Source of the DNA: Vibrio sp. ED004
GTDB taxonomy: Bacteria > Pseudomonadota > Gammaproteobacteria > Enterobacterales > Vibrionaceae
Reading direction: 5' to 3'
Length of the DNA stretch: 64,000 nt
Assembly: GCF_023206395.1 (NCBI RefSeq)
Contig: NZ_CP066149.1
Location: 3,348,001-3,412,000, forward strand
The translations under genes were made by a program, and so were the position numbers. Below the pieces are notes generated by a model. That model was not told where the DNA came from. It did no database searches and worked only from the letters and a program-made list of their open reading frames with translations. Position 1 is the first letter of the stretch, and every line of letters starts with the position of its first letter. Positions 56,357 to 64,000 of the stretch are shown piece by piece.

Positions 56357-57301
56357 ATGGCTAAATACACCCTAAAGCGATTACTGAGTGCGAGTGTGAC
56401 ACTGTTTTTTGTCTCTTTTATCGCGTTTGCCTTAGTTAATATTATTCCAGCAGACCCTGCTGAAGTGGCACTGCGTGTCAATGACACCACGCCAAGTCCA
56501 GAAGCCATTGAAGAAATTCGCTTAGAGCTTGGGTTAGACCGTCCGTTTTTAGTCCGTTATACCGATTGGCTAGTATCGTCTGTGCAAGGCGACTTTGGTA
56601 TCTCGTACACCAATACCAATCGACTGGTTTCTGAAGAGCTTGCACGAAGCTTCCCATACACGCTGAAACTTGCAGGGTTATCACTCATCTTGTTGGTGTG
56701 TGTCAGTATCCCTATGGGTGTGCTCAGCGCCGTGTATAAAGATCATTGGTTTGATCGCATCGTCCGAGTATTTATTTTTGCTAGTACCGCAATGCCCAAC
56801 TTCTGGTTGGCTTTTATTCTAATTTGGGTGTTTTCAATCAATCTATATTGGTTACCAAGCAGCGGTGCGACAACTTTCAGCCATTTCATCTTACCGTCAG
56901 TAACTCTGTGTATGGCTTATGTTGCTACGTACATCCGCCTGATCCGTAACTCTATGTTGGATTCAATGAATCACAACTATGTGAATTACGCACGCGCTCG
57001 TGGTATTTCAGAGCACAGTGTCGTTTGGAAGCACCTTCTTAAAAACTCGCTACAAACCTCAATGACAGCACTAGGCATCGGCATCGTTCGTTTGATTGCG
57101 GGTACCGTCGTTATCGAAAGCATATTCGCGATACCTGGCTTAGGACGACTCGCTTTGGCTGCGATTTTCAATCGTGATTACCCAATTATCCAAGCTTATA
57201 TCTTGGTGATGGGTAGCTTGTTTGTTGTGTCTAATTTACTGATTGATATTTTACATACGGTGGTCGATCCCCGTCTCAAGTCAGGAGCGAAGAACTCATG
57301 A
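56357..57301 (+). CDS. nikB: NikB-like ABC transporter permease
   Basis: A 314-residue inner-membrane permease of the DppB/NikB type with six membrane segments. The EAA loop reads NYVNYARARGISEHSVVWKHLLKNS. It opens with MAKYTLKRLL. The stop codon overlaps the nikC-like ATG (57298), so the two are translationally coupled. It is the first intact gene after the interrupted nikA. Confidence 0.9.
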   Translation: MAKYTLKRLLSASVTLFFVSFIAFALVNIIPADPAEVALRVNDTTPSPEAIEEIRLELGLDRPFLVRYTDWLVSSVQGDFGISYTNTNRLVSEELARSFPYTLKLAGLSLILLVCVSIPMGVLSAVYKDHWFDRIVRVFIFASTAMPNFWLAFILIWVFSINLYWLPSSGATTFSHFILPSVTLCMAYVATYIRLIRNSMLDSMNHNYVNYARARGISEHSVVWKHLLKNSLQTSMTALGIGIVRLIAGTVVIESIFAIPGLGRLALAAIFNRDYPIIQAYILVMGSLFVVSNLLIDILHTVVDPRLKSGAKNS

Positions 57302-58115
57302 TAAGACGTCTACTTTCCAATAAGACCGTTGTTGTTTGCCTGTTTATCTTAACGGCTATCTGTTTAATGGGGCTTTTGCGCCTTACCTTGCGCCGCACGA
57401 TCCTAACTTGGCGGATGTGATTAACTCTATGATGCCTATGTCGATGGAGTACCCACTCGGCACTGACCATTTGGGTCGATGCATCTATTCTCGTTTGTTG
57501 TTTGGTATTCGTACCACGCTGTATTACTCACTATTAACCATGGTTGTTACGGCAGTCGTCGGCGGCTTCATTGGTGTGGTTTCTGGTTACATGCGAGGCA
57601 AGGTCGATTCATTGATCATGCGTGGCTGCGAAGTCATGTTGTCATTCCCGTATGAAATTATTGTTTTGAGTATTGTGGGCATCATGGGGCCGGGTATTTT
57701 CAACATCATTATTGCGAACTTTATTGCGAAAATTGCATGGTATGTGCGTATTGTTCGAAGCTCAGTGATTTCGTTTAATCACCAAAACTACATCCTGTAC
57801 TCACGTACGGTTAAGACACCTCAAAGTTTTATCTTTCGTAAGCACTTAGCACCGAACATCGCTGCTGAGGTCATCATTCTTGCGACTCTAGATCTAGGCT
57901 GGATTATATTGAGCATCTCAACACTGTCTTTCCTTGGTTTAGGTGTACAGCCTCCAACGGCAGAGTGGGGCGCAATGTTGAGTGATGCCAAAGAAGTTCT
58001 TTTCTCTAATCCTGAACAGATGGTCATCCCCGGGATCGCAATCATGGTTGTGGTGGCGTGTTGTAACTTACTTGGTGACTCTTTACGTGATGTATTAGAC
58101 CCAAGAACGGAGTAA
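57298..58115 (+). pseudogene. nikC: nikC-like permease gene with a one-base frameshift
   Basis: A DppC/NikC-type permease gene. The proper ATG at 57298 has AGGAG about nine bases before it and overlaps the nikB stop. The frame MIRRLLSNKTVVV then fails; a run of four G (57369-57372) would need five to enter the frame that codes GAFAPYLAPHDPNLADVIN and the rest of the permease, with SRTVKTPQSF and GLGVQPPTAEWGAML. If the missing G is real, the gene makes only a 40-residue peptide unless an internal start is used. A homopolymer sequencing error is also possible. Confidence 0.75.
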
Positions 58116-58117
58116 AG

Positions 58118-58924
58118 ATGATGTTAGAAGTTAAAAATCTTAGCGTCGAGCTACATAAACCGACACACATAGAGTTGGTCTCTGATGTGAGCTTTACGCT
58201 CAAAGAAGACCAATGTTTGGGAATCTTGGGTGAATCAGGTAGTGGTAAAAGCCTGACATGCAATGCGATTAACGGGTTGTTGAACGACTCTTTCTCTATT
58301 TCGGGTGATGCGTTGTTTGATGGCGAGAATCTATTTGATATGCCCCAAAAGCAGCGTCGTCAATTAAGGGGGGAGAAGATCTCGATGATCATGCAAAGCC
58401 CAATGACGGCTTTCAATCCACTGTTCACGATTGGCAATCAAGCTGTCGAAACCATAAAGCAACACCAGTCAATGAGTACTAAAGAGGCTATTGATCTGTT
58501 CTGCGATGTGCTGAGTCGGGTTAACCTCAAATCGGTTCGTGAGCTGATTAAGAAGTACCCGCATGAACTTAGCGGGGGTATGCTGCAACGAATTATGGTG
58601 GCATTGGCATTGGTGCTGAAACCCAAGCTGATTATTGCCGATGAGCCCACAACGGCGATTGATTATATCTCGCAACGAGAAGTGGTTAAGGAACTGCAGT
58701 TTGTACGAGAGCAGTTTGGTACCAGTCTAATTTTCGTTAGCCACGACCTGAGTTTGGTTTCTCATATTGCAGATAACGTTATGGTTATGAATCAAGGCAA
58801 AGTGGTTGAGTACGGCGCTACTCGCAAGGTGTTCACTCAACCAGAAAGCAAACACACGCGTTACTTAGTGGATACTCGTATGGCATTAGTAAATCAATTT
58901 AAATCTGTCATGGAGAGCTGTTAA
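58118..58924 (+). CDS. nikD: NikD-like ABC transporter ATPase
   Basis: A 268-residue oligopeptide/nickel-type ATPase. Walker A GESGSGKSL, the LSGGMLQRIMVALAL signature and IIADEPTTAID Walker B are intact. Its start lies two bases after the nikC stop, and it overlaps nikE by one base. It pairs with NikE to drive the permeases. Confidence 0.9.
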   Translation: MMLEVKNLSVELHKPTHIELVSDVSFTLKEDQCLGILGESGSGKSLTCNAINGLLNDSFSISGDALFDGENLFDMPQKQRRQLRGEKISMIMQSPMTAFNPLFTIGNQAVETIKQHQSMSTKEAIDLFCDVLSRVNLKSVRELIKKYPHELSGGMLQRIMVALALVLKPKLIIADEPTTAIDYISQREVVKELQFVREQFGTSLIFVSHDLSLVSHIADNVMVMNQGKVVEYGATRKVFTQPESKHTRYLVDTRMALVNQFKSVMESC

Positions 58925-59706
58925 TGTTGATTGAAGTAAAGAACGTCACCAAGGCATTCAAAAACGACGATAGTTGGTTTTTTCCTAGCTACCAAAATGT
59001 ACTCAATGGTGTGTCTATCACGGTTAATGAAGGTGAGTGTGTCGGGGTGGTCGGCGAATCGGGCAGTGGCAAAAGTACACTAGGGAAAGTCATACTTGGT
59101 CTAGAAGCGGCCGACAGTGGCGAGGTGGTACTTGGCAACGCTATTTCGAACCTACCTATGCACCAAGTAATGAGTGTGGTATTTCAAGATTACAACACCT
59201 CGGTGAACCCGCGATTGACGATTCGAGAGATCATCAACGAGCCTTTGATTAACGAAAAGGTGGGTAAGGCAGAACGAGAATCCCACTTGGTTCTGCTACT
59301 TGAAGAAGTGGGCTTAGATGCAGACATGCTTGACCGATATCCACATCAACTCAGCGGTGGACAATTACAGCGTGTGTGTATCGCAAGAGCGGTAGCGCCG
59401 AACCCTAAGTTTATCTTGCTTGATGAAGCGGTGAGCTCTTTAGATGTCTCTGTTCAGGTACAAGTTCTCGATCTCTTGCAAAAACTCAAACAAGAGCGCC
59501 AGATTTCGTATTTGTTTATCACACACGATATTGCTGTCGCGAGTTTTCTTTGTGACCGTTTGATGTTTTTCAAAGATGGCCAAATCGTCGAGCAAGTCGA
59601 TGATATGCGAAATCTGAAACACGTAAGTGACCCTTACACCAAGAGCTTGTTAGAAGCGGCTAGTTATCTAGAAATACCGTTTGAAACTGAGTTTGGCCAA
59701 CAATGA
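58924..59706 (+). CDS. nikE: NikE-like ABC transporter ATPase
   Basis: A 260-residue ATPase, partner of NikD. Walker [26 protein letters not shown] and ILLDEAVSSLDVSVQ are present. It begins with the final base of the nikD stop, the last gene of the nik-like operon. Confidence 0.9.
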   Translation: MLIEVKNVTKAFKNDDSWFFPSYQNVLNGVSITVNEGECVGVVGESGSGKSTLGKVILGLEAADSGEVVLGNAISNLPMHQVMSVVFQDYNTSVNPRLTIREIINEPLINEKVGKAERESHLVLLLEEVGLDADMLDRYPHQLSGGQLQRVCIARAVAPNPKFILLDEAVSSLDVSVQVQVLDLLQKLKQERQISYLFITHDIAVASFLCDRLMFFKDGQIVEQVDDMRNLKHVSDPYTKSLLEAASYLEIPFETEFGQQ

Positions 59707-60152
59707 CACTGATTCATAAAGATTCTTTAAAATAGCGTTCCCATTTATTGTTTCTACCGTAACTCAACCTTTATTGGGTGCTGTGGATACCGCCGTTATT
59801 GATTCCTTTCCTTCAGTTTAACTAACGTTCATTTCGACAAGACGTGTAGTGCATATCCCTAAAGCGGCTTAATCATTAAGTCGCTTTTTTATGCATCTCG
59901 GATGGTTTTTCCTCTATCAAGACGGAATACTGAGATCCAATAATTCGAAGCAACATCACCTATCTACAATGCATTTGTTTGAGTTGTGTGATGCTGATTC
60001 CTATGAATATAAAACCCGCTGTTATTGATAAAATTGAGGTATATATTTTTCGTTGTTCTTCAAACAAAAACTATAAACCCTCGAACTGCAATTTTGATTG
60101 GTAAGTGACCAATTGATGTAGTGCGCAGGGTAAAATAATAGAGAGTGGGAAA
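59707..60152. other. intergenic region between nikE and the LPMO gene
   Basis: These 446 bases hold a terminator at 59863-59895 and the LPMO promoter. No gene was seen. Confidence 0.5.
59863..59895 (+). terminator. terminator of the nik-like operon
   Basis: Stem AGCGGCTTA with TAAGTCGCT (one G-T pair) around ATCAT, followed by TTTTTT. Confidence 0.75.
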
Positions 60153-61667
60153 GTGACAACAATAAATAATAATATTCTAAAAGTAGCAGTAGGTATGGCT
60201 ATGCTATCGAGTGTGCCTTCAGTGGCAAATGCTCATGGTTGGTCTGAATTTCCAAGCGCACGTCAGAACACGTGTTACGAGCAAGGCGGGATTTGGTCGG
60301 GTACACCACCGAATGCAGCATGTGCTCAGGCGAAAGATATTTCTGGCTCTTACCCGTTCGTTCAACGTAACGAGTACGCGAAAAATATCCAAGATTTCAA
60401 CAATTTCAATGCTGTAAAAGCGGCGATTCCTGACGGCACGCTATGTTATGCCAACGATTCGCAAAAGCGCGGCATGGGTGCGCCTCATACTGGTTGGACT
60501 CGTACCGAGCTAAGCACTGGTACATTTGAATATGTATTCAACGCGACTGCGCCACACAACCCTTCATTTTGGGAGTTTTACCTAACGAAGCCGAACGCAG
60601 ACCTAAGTAAAGGCCTAGCGTGGGGTGACTTAGATCTTATCCAAGAAGTGGGTAATGTCCCTGTAAGCGGTGGCAAATACCGTATCAATGTGACTATTCC
60701 TTCAGACCGTTCTGGCGATGCAATCCTATATGTGCGTTGGCAACGTGACGATGCCGCGGGTGAAGGCTTCTACAACTGTTCAGACATCACTATCGCGGGC
60801 GGTACAACCCCTCCGCCAGATCCTACACCACAACCTGATCTAGTACGTGGCGACTTGTTCGTATCTGACCAGTTTGGAACGCCAGAAGTTGGCGACACAG
60901 TTAAGTACGACGTCATCAACAAGTATGGTGAAGTAGCGCGCAGCTTCGACATCGTCATCGACGCTTCAAACGTTAACGATTGGGCTCGTTTGTTGGCTTC
61001 AGAAATCAACGGTTGGCATGAAGAGTTTAAAGATGGTGCTATCTTCATTGGTGACTGGCATGCTGAAATGCAGCACTACATGTACTTCCAAAACGATCCG
61101 TCACGAAACTTCTTCAACTCAAAGGATAGCCGTGCTTCTGGTCAGTTAACGCTGATTGATGGTGGCGACGGTGGTGTTGAACCACTAAAAGGCGATATCT
61201 ACGAATTAGTGAAGAGTGACAACGTAGTGAATGCTGGCGATAAGGTTGTGATTGCAACGAGCGAAGCAGCAAACCTAACTCAGACTCAAGGTTCTGCAGT
61301 TAGCATTCAAAATAACGGCACGGCTTCTATCGTAGTTGATACCACTGCGATTACAGCGAACGAAACTTTGTCATTCATTGCTAGCTCTATTGAAAGCGAA
61401 AGTGTTGAAACCTTCACGTTCGAAGTGATTGCTGATGACGGTGGCGTAACACCAGACCCAGATCCAACGCCGGATCCTGATCCGACTCCTGACCCAGACC
61501 CTACGCCAGATCCAGGCACTTGGGATTCATCAGCGACTTACCTTGGTGGTGAAGTCGTGACTTACTCGAACCAGTCATGGAAAGCACAATGGTGGGTTCA
61601 AGGTGGTACAAACCCTAAAGCGACCTACGAAAACGACCAATGGGGCGTGTGGCGTCCAGTTAACTAG
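60153..61667 (+). CDS. AA10 lytic polysaccharide monooxygenase with chitin-binding domain
   Basis: A 504-residue secreted enzyme. Signal peptidase cleavage after VANA leaves His28 as the N-terminal copper ligand, and His112 in GAPHTGW is the second. The AA10 domain covers about 28-215. A GbpA-like second domain follows at about 230-335 and another beta domain at about 345-425. An Asp-Pro-Thr-rich linker leads to a C-terminal CBM5/12 domain (about 455-504, with WKAQWW). It oxidatively cleaves chitin and helps adhesion in GbpA relatives. It starts at a GTG. Copper and chitin use are inferred from conserved residues. Confidence 0.92.
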   Translation: MTTINNNILKVAVGMAMLSSVPSVANAHGWSEFPSARQNTCYEQGGIWSGTPPNAACAQAKDISGSYPFVQRNEYAKNIQDFNNFNAVKAAIPDGTLCYANDSQKRGMGAPHTGWTRTELSTGTFEYVFNATAPHNPSFWEFYLTKPNADLSKGLAWGDLDLIQEVGNVPVSGGKYRINVTIPSDRSGDAILYVRWQRDDAAGEGFYNCSDITIAGGTTPPPDPTPQPDLVRGDLFVSDQFGTPEVGDTVKYDVINKYGEVARSFDIVIDASNVNDWARLLASEINGWHEEFKDGAIFIGDWHAEMQHYMYFQNDPSRNFFNSKDSRASGQLTLIDGGDGGVEPLKGDIYELVKSDNVVNAGDKVVIATSEAANLTQTQGSAVSIQNNGTASIVVDTTAITANETLSFIASSIESESVETFTFEVIADDGGVTPDPDPTPDPDPTPDPDPTPDPGTWDSSATYLGGEVVTYSNQSWKAQWWVQGGTNPKATYENDQWGVWRPVN

Positions 61668-61691
61668 TTAATTAGCTTTAAAGTAATAACC

Positions 61692-61730
61692 AAGACACCA
61701 CACTTTTTTCCGAGTGTGGTGTCTTTTCTT
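61692..61730 (+). terminator. terminator after the LPMO gene
   Basis: Stem AAGACACCACACT with AGTGTGGTGTCTT around TTTTTCCG, then TTCTT. Confidence 0.88.
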
Positions 61731-61865
61731 ATTGGAAAGGCTTAATAAACGAAATAGGTTTGATTTCTGTTGGTTTTATCCTTCCATATAGTAAAAGAGC
61801 GTCACAAACATCAACTGGTCGATAAGTAATAATTGTAAATCTGTTCAATGGGTGGCGAGGGTTTT

Positions 61866-62399
61866 ATGGAACTAACCAGTAAGCAAGTTGGAGTCTTTAA
61901 AGGAATGGCGTTGGCTATGTTAACCGCCATTGTTGCAATCTGGGCAGCGATCGTTTTAGACCCCTTCAATTACGCCCAAGCCAGTATGCTAGAAGATAGG
62001 GTGACAGTTTTAGGGCTTTCTCTGATACTGCCGACCTTGATGTTAATCGTCTCTATTGGGCGTTTAGCCAAGTATCGGTTCTTCAGCCCAGAAGATATCG
62101 ATGGCAGTGGGTTAACGTCCGGCACAAAGCGAGCCATCATTTTGCAAAGCATGCTTCAAAATACCTTAGAGCAATTAGTTATCGCAGTCGGTGTGTATAC
62201 GGCGTGGTGTTTGTTGATGCCCTACGCTTGGTTATCGGCGGGACTCGTGTGTTCAGTGTTGTTTTTTATGGGGCGTATCTTCTTTTTCAAAGGCTACAGT
62301 CATGGAGCACCGGCAAGGGCTTTTGGTTTTGCATTAACCTTCTATTCAACGGTCGTGCTGTGCTTAGTATTGGTGGTTACTCAAGTTATATCTCTTTAA
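61866..62399 (+). CDS. MAPEG-family membrane protein
   Basis: A 177-residue protein with four hydrophobic segments (about 12-30, 48-66, 100-120 and 150-172) that fits the MAPEG family. FFSPEDIDGSG, LQNTLEQLVIA and GRIFFFKGY stand out. Members handle glutathione and lipid peroxides; bacterial members are poorly known. The ATG at 61866 has GAGGG before it, while an earlier ATG at 61848 has none. It stands alone. Confidence 0.82.
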   Translation: MELTSKQVGVFKGMALAMLTAIVAIWAAIVLDPFNYAQASMLEDRVTVLGLSLILPTLMLIVSIGRLAKYRFFSPEDIDGSGLTSGTKRAIILQSMLQNTLEQLVIAVGVYTAWCLLMPYAWLSAGLVCSVLFFMGRIFFFKGYSHGAPARAFGFALTFYSTVVLCLVLVVTQVISL

Positions 62400-62648
62400 A
62401 ATCAGTGGCTTGATTTATTATCATTCCTAAATTGCGTAAGGTTTAGTTCTTTATTCGTAGAACAAAATGGTAAAATTCGAATCGATTGAACTTCATTCTT
62501 TTCAGAACACCAGTATCTCAACTCTATATCAGATTTAATCAAAACAATCTTTCCTAACCTATTGTTAAATATTTACTATTTGATAATGTGTCTAGGTGCA
62601 CATTAAGGATGTGTTTCATATTTAGCGAAGAGAATAGTAGGAGTTGCG

Positions 62649-63137
62649 ATGAGTATTATAGTAAGACGGTCTGAACCGTCGGATGCAAAGGGAATCAAAG
62701 AAGTTTACGAATGCACTAATGCTTATACCGGTACGCTGCAACTCCCAAATCCATCTCTGGAAAGCTGGCAGAAACGAATCTCTAATATGCCCGACAACGT
62801 GTACTCGTATGTAGCGTTAATCGACGATGAGATTGTTGGCAACTTGGGAATGGAAGTGTGTGTGAACCCAAGAAGACGACATGTCGCTTCATTTGGTATG
62901 GGTGTTAAAGACGATGTGTTAGGTAGAGGCGTTGGTAGTCAACTGCTCGCGACCGCGATCGACTTGTGTGATAACTGGATTAACATCAAGCGAATGGAGC
63001 TCACGGTATATACCGATAACGAAAGAGCGATTAGCCTGTATAAGAAGTTCGGTTTCGTGATTGAAGGAGAGTCTGCAGGGTTCGCTTTTAGAAATGGCGA
63101 ATATGTGGCGGCTTATCACATGGCGCGACTGGTATAA
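62649..63137 (+). CDS. GNAT-family N-acetyltransferase
   Basis: A 162-residue acetyltransferase. The acetyl-CoA loop reads VLGRGVGSQLLATAI near 92-106, and ERAISLYKKFGFVIEGE is the family C-terminal motif. It resembles the YhhY amino-acid acetyltransferase group, but its substrate is unknown. AGGAG lies about seven bases before the ATG. Its neighbours give no clue. Confidence 0.88.
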   Translation: MSIIVRRSEPSDAKGIKEVYECTNAYTGTLQLPNPSLESWQKRISNMPDNVYSYVALIDDEIVGNLGMEVCVNPRRRHVASFGMGVKDDVLGRGVGSQLLATAIDLCDNWINIKRMELTVYTDNERAISLYKKFGFVIEGESAGFAFRNGEYVAAYHMARLV

Positions 63138-63231
63138 CATTCGATTACAACTAAAACAGGTAAAATTAACACACGGCTGCAATTTACACGCAGTTGCCAT
63201 CAGACACAGCTAAAATTAACTGACAGATAAT

Positions 63232-63270
63232 AAAACGCCACGTTATTTAAACGTGGCGTTTGCTATTTTA
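63232..63270. terminator. terminator between the GNAT and MazG-like genes
   Basis: Perfect stem AAACGCCACGTT with AACGTGGCGTTT between convergent genes; T-rich on both sides. Confidence 0.88.
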
Positions 63271-63326
63271 GTTCGCTGGTGCTTTAAACAGCTACTGTCA
63301 TAACCTTAGTTCAGTCGTAAACTTAG

Positions 63327-63914
63327 TTAAGCCGTTAGTGGCTCAAGGTTCGCAGGGCGGTAGTGTACTGACTTTAGTACTTTACCTTGGCGAACAGTCT
63401 TGCCTTCAGATACGAAATCTTCCGCACACTTAGCGATGATGTATTCGCCTTTTTGAACCGCCATCAGCTTGATGTTCTGCTCAGCATAGAAAGCTTCTGT
63501 TTCAGCGTATTCTGTTTCGTTGCGACATACTTTGCTCATGTTGCTTGAGTGTACTTCATCCCAGCAAGGCAGAAAGTCAATTGAACGGTTTTTAGAAACA
63601 TTCAACAGTAGGTCGATCAGGTAGCTGATTGCTAGGTTGTCTTCTACCTTAGCTTGACCAAGGTGAACCAAGCGTCCCATCAAAACATAAACGCTGTCTA
63701 CAATAGCGTCCGCTTGTTCGATTTTAGAGTCAGCTTCTGCAAGTTCTGTCAGTTCTTCGATCGCTAGAGAGGTATGTAGCGTATCGCCTTTTTCGTCCAT
63801 TGTTTCAGGAGCAGCAACAGGCAGATCAAAAGTACTGCGGAACTCTTCAATGTCGCGGTAAAGGTGATCGTAGATTTCTTGGCTTAGTTGAGAAAGGTTC
63901 ATTTTCCTATCCAT
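63327..63914 (-). CDS. MazG-like nucleoside triphosphate pyrophosphohydrolase family protein
   Basis: A 195-residue all-alpha pyrophosphohydrolase. The magnesium motif EELTELAEAD near 52-61 and the ADAIVDSVYV segment near 68-77 form the ExxE and ExxD-like site. The last 65 residues form a small beta-rich extension, with GEYIIAKCAEDFVSEGKTV. It would hydrolyse a nucleotide to the monophosphate and pyrophosphate; the nucleotide is not known. The start is uncertain: ATG 63914 (used here) or ATG 63902, which has TAGGAA rather too close. Confidence 0.8.
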   Translation of the reverse strand: MDRKMNLSQLSQEIYDHLYRDIEEFRSTFDLPVAAPETMDEKGDTLHTSLAIEELTELAEADSKIEQADAIVDSVYVLMGRLVHLGQAKVEDNLAISYLIDLLLNVSKNRSIDFLPCWDEVHSSNMSKVCRNETEYAETEAFYAEQNIKLMAVQKGEYIIAKCAEDFVSEGKTVRQGKVLKSVHYRPANLEPLTA

Positions 63915-64000
63915 TCTGTTTCGTTAATGGATTATTTTACCAAAGCTAGGAATAGGGTGCTAACGCAAAGTCGAAGAAGTCGACTTTTATTCGTTGGACC

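Noticed and set aside
61440..61520. CRISPR-like short repeats in the LPMO gene
   Set aside because: They are in-frame codons of a Pro-Asp-Thr linker without spacers.

Overview
This window looks like a segment of a Vibrio chromosome, probably of the Splendidus clade or a relative. The evidence is an adjacent CAI-1 quorum-sensing pair (cqsA and cqsS), a GbpA-like chitin-binding lytic polysaccharide monooxygenase, the yohJ-yohK-cdd gene order of gammaproteobacteria, an IhfA of Vibrio type, an aerolysin and moderate GC content. Genes are dense and mostly in short operons. No rRNA, tRNA or CRISPR array was seen. The replicon (chromosome I or II) cannot be decided from this sequence.

Layout. 0-10 kb: the end of a TauD-type dioxygenase; an ABC-F protein behind a 26-codon leader peptide and a likely four-segment attenuator; an AraC/GyrI-like regulator; cqsS and cqsA, which converge; and a MocR-type regulator divergent from an EamA exporter, with a direct-repeat operator between them. 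10-14.6 kb: a zinc-economy locus. It holds a Zur-like repressor, a paralogous dihydroorotase, a gamma-carbonic anhydrase and a COG0523 metallochaperone in one minus-strand operon behind a Zur-type palindrome. A second palindrome of the same type lies before an aspartoacylase gene. 15-17.5 kb: an isolated ihfA caught between an ISL3-type transposase with a non-native C-terminus and an IS200-like element. 17.6-24.5 kb: a secreted RelA/SpoT-like protein, tpm, purT with a PurR box, cdd with a CRP site, yohK, yohJ and sbcB.

25.4-29.5 kb: a compact chaperone-usher-like operon with two DUF4402-type pilin-like proteins and a divergent usher. 29.5-39.2 kb: membrane-lipid and toxin genes. These are a sterol-desaturase-family enzyme, a DUF2804 protein, an AraC regulator, a sphingomyelinase with a co-transcribed membrane-anchored partner, a DUF2058 protein, an aerolysin and a YdcF protein. 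39.5-45.6 kb: LysR/aldo-keto reductase, a GlcG-like protein, a cystine symporter, a Rossmann oxidoreductase, a 29-residue very basic peptide gene missed by ordinary gene length cut-offs, and a flavin reductase.

45.6-53.9 kb: B12 salvage and uptake (cobT, cobS, cobU, cobC, then btuC and btuD), interrupted by an M3 peptidase and astE. 54-59.7 kb: a Fur-box-controlled nikABCDE-like ABC importer. Its binding-protein gene carries an in-frame amber codon and its second permease gene a one-base frameshift, so the system appears to be broken or mis-sequenced. 60-64 kb: the LPMO, a MAPEG protein, a GNAT acetyltransferase and a MazG-like pyrophosphohydrolase.

The most unusual items are the ABC-F leader attenuator, the second Zur-type site outside the zur operon, the small DUF4402 chaperone-usher system, the secreted RelA/SpoT-like protein, the sphingomyelinase partner protein and the two lesions in the Fur-controlled importer.
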